Source: Sphingobacterium cavernae (GTDB lineage Bacteria; Bacteroidota; Bacteroidia; Sphingobacteriales; Sphingobacteriaceae). From it: a stretch of 40,698 bases of DNA. The position numbers were made by a program, and so were the translations under genes. The stretch's first letter is position 1. Each line of letters starts with the position of its first letter. Shown one piece after another: positions 38,469 through 40,698 of the stretch. The notes beneath the pieces were generated by a model. The model saw only the letters and a list, made by a program, of their open reading frames with translations. It did no database searches and was not told the DNA's origin. The stretch is taken from the NCBI RefSeq assembly GCF_008520265.1, contig NZ_VIQM01000043.1:1-40698 (forward strand), written 5' to 3'.

Positions 38469-38477
38469 TTTTCCACA
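38469..38477 (+). promoter_or_regulatory. DnaA-box-like 9-mer upstream of mraZ
   Basis: TTTTCCACA, identical to the three copies between ftsA and ftsZ, starts 7 bases beyond the MraZ operator. A single match in AT-rich DNA is weak on its own. Confidence 0.3.
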
Positions 38478-38649
38478 TCACAATTTATGTTAAAATCATT
38501 AGCAAAAAACATAACCAAAAACATCATTAAGCATCCTTTTTATTGAAAATCAACATGTTAATTAGACCAACCTGTTATGTCATTTTTAAGCCACAAAACA
38601 GAAATTATTAACAGAAAAACACACTGATTTCGCTTAAAAAATTAAAAAA

Positions 38650-38664
38650 GTGGGGCAAAGTGGT
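38650..38664 (+). promoter_or_regulatory. Second MraZ-like half-site pair, opposite orientation
   Basis: GTGGG (38650-38654) and GTGGT (38660-38664) are also 10 bases apart, on the plus strand, about 95 bases upstream of the aspS -7 element. Only two units, one imperfect. Confidence 0.3.
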
Positions 38665-38758
38665 AGAACATTATTCACAGTAGAAAATCAGTATTTTGAG
38701 TAGTCATTTAGTCCATTTTATTTCTACGAATGCATTAGTTATTCTCCTGCAAAACCGA

Positions 38759-38766
38759 TAATTTTG
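38759..38766 (+). promoter_or_regulatory. Probable -7 element of aspS
   Basis: TAATTTTG matches TAnnTTTG exactly and places a start site about 18-20 bases before the aspS ATG. It overlaps an inverted repeat GCAAAA (38749-38754) / TTTTGC (38762-38767). Confidence 0.45.
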
Positions 38767-38791
38767 CAAAATATATTTTCTACTTAATACT

Positions 38792-40546
38792 ATGTATAGA
38801 AGTCAAAATTGCGGCGAACTTCGAATCGCTGATGTAAATAAGGAGGTAACACTTGCTGGTTGGGTACAAAAATCACGTGACAAAGGTTTTATGATTTGGG
38901 TGGATCTACGAGATCGTTATGGTATCACACAATTAATTTTTGATGAGGCACGTACAGAAACTGCTGTAATGCAATTAGCTAAATCTTTAGGTCGTGAGTT
39001 TGTAATCCAAGTAAAAGGCACAGTAATCGAACGCGAATCTAAAAACAATAATATTCCGACAGGTGAAATTGAGGTTTTAGTTACAGAATTAACTATTCTT
39101 AACGAAGCTCAGCTTCCTCCATTCACAATTGAAGACGAAACTGATGGTGGTGAAGATATTCGTATGAAATATCGTTACCTAGACATCCGTCGTAATCCTG
39201 TAAAAAACAGCTTATTGTTCCGTCACAAAGTGGCTCAAGAAGTTCGTAACTACTTATCAAATCTTGATTTCTGTGAAGTAGAAACACCTTACTTAATTAA
39301 ATCTACTCCTGAAGGTGCTCGTGATTTTGTGGTTCCTTCACGTATGAATCCAGGTCAATTTTATGCGTTGCCACAATCTCCGCAAACATTCAAACAATTA
39401 CTAATGGTAGCGGGTATGGACCGTTATTTCCAAATTGTAAAATGTTTCCGTGATGAAGATTTACGTGCAGATCGTCAACCTGAATTCACGCAAATCGACT
39501 GCGAGATGTCTTTCATCGAACAAGAAGACATTTTGAATGTATTTGAAGGCTTGACACGTCACCTATTAAAGAAAATCCACAATATCGATATTGAAAAATT
39601 CCCACGCATGACTTTTGATGAGGCAATGCGTACATATGGGAATGACAAACCAGATATTCGTTTTGGTATGAAATTCGGCGAATTAAATGCTATTGCTCAA
39701 CACAAAGATTTTCCAGTATTTAATTCAGCAGAACTAGTGGTTGGTATAGCGGTACCAGGCGCAGCTACTTATACGCGTAAAGAAATTGATGCCTTAATTG
39801 ATTGGGTAAAACGCCCACAAGTAGGAGCATCAGGAATGGTTTACGTAAAATTCGAAGCAAATGGTCAATACAAATCTTCAGTAGATAAATTCTACGATCA
39901 AGATGATTTAGCAAAATGGGCTGAAGCTACTGGCGCTCAAGAAGGCGATTTAATTTTAGTATTATCTGGCCCTGCTAACAAAACTAGAACACAACTTTCT
40001 GCTTTGCGTATGGAATTGGGTAATCGTATGGGTTTACGTAAATCGGATGAATTCGCTCCACTTTGGGTAGTAGACTTCCCGTTATTGGAATGGGATGAGG
40101 AGTCAGAAAGATTTCACGCTATGCACCATCCATTCACTTCTCCAAAACCTGAGGATATGCACCTATTGGATACAGACCCAGGAAAAGTACGCGCCAACGC
40201 GTATGATTTGGTATTGAATGGCAACGAAATTGGTGGTGGTTCTATCCGTATCCACGATAAAGAAATGCAAGCTTTGATGTTCAAACATTTAGGCTTTACT
40301 CCTGAGCAAGCGCAAGATCAATTTGGTTTCTTGATGAATGCTTTCCAATATGGAGCACCTCCACATGGTGGATTAGCTTTTGGTTTAGACCGTTTAGTAG
40401 CTATTTTGGGCGGTCAAGAGACTATTCGTGATTTCATAGCTTTCCCTAAAAACAATTCAGGCCGTGATGTGATGATTGATGCACCAGCACCAGTTGATCA
40501 AGCGCAATTAGAGGAATTAAGTTTAGCGCTAGCTTTAAAAGGCTAA
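38792..40546 (+). CDS. aspS: Aspartate--tRNA ligase
   Basis: 584 residues. Class II aminoacyl-tRNA synthetase. Order: N-terminal OB-fold anticodon-binding domain (1-about 105, [21 protein letters not shown]), motif 1/2 region with [20 protein letters not shown] and [18 protein letters not shown], the bacterial GAD insert (about 285-410), and motif 3 [13 protein letters not shown] near the C-terminus. The GAD insert marks the bacterial type. Whether it charges only tRNA-Asp or also tRNA-Asn depends on the presence of asnS/gatCAB elsewhere. The gene is transcribed away from the division cluster. Confidence 0.97.
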   Translation: MYRSQNCGELRIADVNKEVTLAGWVQKSRDKGFMIWVDLRDRYGITQLIFDEARTETAVMQLAKSLGREFVIQVKGTVIERESKNNNIPTGEIEVLVTELTILNEAQLPPFTIEDETDGGEDIRMKYRYLDIRRNPVKNSLLFRHKVAQEVRNYLSNLDFCEVETPYLIKSTPEGARDFVVPSRMNPGQFYALPQSPQTFKQLLMVAGMDRYFQIVKCFRDEDLRADRQPEFTQIDCEMSFIEQEDILNVFEGLTRHLLKKIHNIDIEKFPRMTFDEAMRTYGNDKPDIRFGMKFGELNAIAQHKDFPVFNSAELVVGIAVPGAATYTRKEIDALIDWVKRPQVGASGMVYVKFEANGQYKSSVDKFYDQDDLAKWAEATGAQEGDLILVLSGPANKTRTQLSALRMELGNRMGLRKSDEFAPLWVVDFPLLEWDEESERFHAMHHPFTSPKPEDMHLLDTDPGKVRANAYDLVLNGNEIGGGSIRIHDKEMQALMFKHLGFTPEQAQDQFGFLMNAFQYGAPPHGGLAFGLDRLVAILGGQETIRDFIAFPKNNSGRDVMIDAPAPVDQAQLEELSLALALKG

Positions 40547-40571
40547 TAAACCATAATAAATAATATGAAAC

Positions 40572-40603
40572 GAGGCTGTCTCAAAATAGGCAGCCTCTTT
40601 TTT
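40572..40603 (+). terminator. Intrinsic terminator of aspS
   Basis: GAGGCTGTC (40572-40580) pairs with GGCAGCCTC (40589-40597), one G-U pair, 8-base loop, then six Ts. It starts 26 bases after the aspS stop. The opening GAGGCTGTCTCAAAA is also a motif often seen at ends of Bacteroidota insertion sequences, so a double role is possible. Confidence 0.75.
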
Positions 40604-40675
40604 GTATTTTATCACTCATATTATTTGCTTTAATCACCTGATTTTCATATCTTTAAGCTGCAATCAGATTGTTTT

Positions 40676-40698
40676 ATGAGCAAAAGAGTACCTGTTTT
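40676..40698 (+). CDS. Possible start of an unidentified gene, cut by the window edge
   Basis: ATG at 40676 opens a frame reading MSKRVPV before the window ends. Seven codons are too few to identify a family. The start resembles some IS1182-type transposases from memory, which would suit the hairpin upstream, but this is a guess. Confidence 0.18.

Larger units (their letters stand above)
38388..38791. other. Divergent control region between mraZ and aspS
   Basis: 404 bases without a gene. It contains, left to right, a mraZ -7 element, the MraZ operator, a DnaA-box-like 9-mer, a second two-unit MraZ-like repeat on the opposite strand and the aspS -7 element, each listed separately. The AT-rich part at 38478-38645 shows nothing I can name. 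Confidence 0.6.

Overview
The window looks like a chromosomal segment of a low-GC Bacteroidota, most likely a Sphingobacteriales (Sphingobacterium/Pedobacter-like) organism. This is inferred from the GLPGLI-family protein paired with a TonB-type outer-membrane barrel, a long MraY and a 650-residue GyrB, several starts without a clear Shine-Dalgarno sequence, and -7 elements matching the Bacteroidota consensus TAnnTTTG upstream of gyrB, the ompH-like gene, mraZ and aspS. Species cannot be named from the sequence alone.

Layout. 1-221: 3' remnant of an IS200/IS605-type transposase with its terminal hairpin, abutting the terminator of the next operon. 201-3780 (minus): a two-gene operon for an outer-membrane barrel protein and a GLPGLI protein. 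3966-7725 (minus): pirin and a membrane pyrophosphatase, separated by a 661-base gap with a dispersed-type inverted repeat. 7843-15728 (minus): a decay zone. Reading with transcription, it holds a broken PorQ-like barrel gene, a broken gene for a ComEA-like helix-hairpin-helix protein fused to a beta-barrel, comEC cut by an in-frame TGA, an intact recQ, and a broken Gfo/Idh/MocA oxidoreductase. 15863-22559: housekeeping genes gyrB, a lipoprotein-type OmpH, corA, tsaB, yidD, rnpA, rpmH (52 codons), mscL and an orphan LuxR-type response regulator. 22637-38387 (minus): a complete and very compact division and cell-wall cluster, mraZ-rsmH-ftsL-ftsI-murE-mraY-murD-ftsW-murG-murC-ftsQ-ftsA-ftsZ. 38792-40546 (plus): aspS, divergent from the cluster. 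The right edge may hold the first codons of another gene.

How the genes work together. The cluster makes lipid II (MurE, MurD, MurC, MraY, MurG) and builds the divisome (FtsL, FtsI, FtsW, FtsQ, FtsA, FtsZ). Genes are separated by 1-16 bases or overlap, except for a 140-base gap before ftsZ. That gap holds a candidate ftsZ promoter and three identical DnaA-box-like 9-mers. Upstream of mraZ are three GTGGG repeats spaced exactly 10 bases apart, the classic MraZ operator, plus a fourth copy of the same 9-mer.

The most interesting material is (a) the PorQ-like / HhH-barrel / ComEC neighbourhood, which reads like a DNA-uptake locus decaying as a unit in this genome, and (b) the DnaA-box-like 9-mers at both ends of the division cluster. 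No rRNA, tRNA or CRISPR array was seen.
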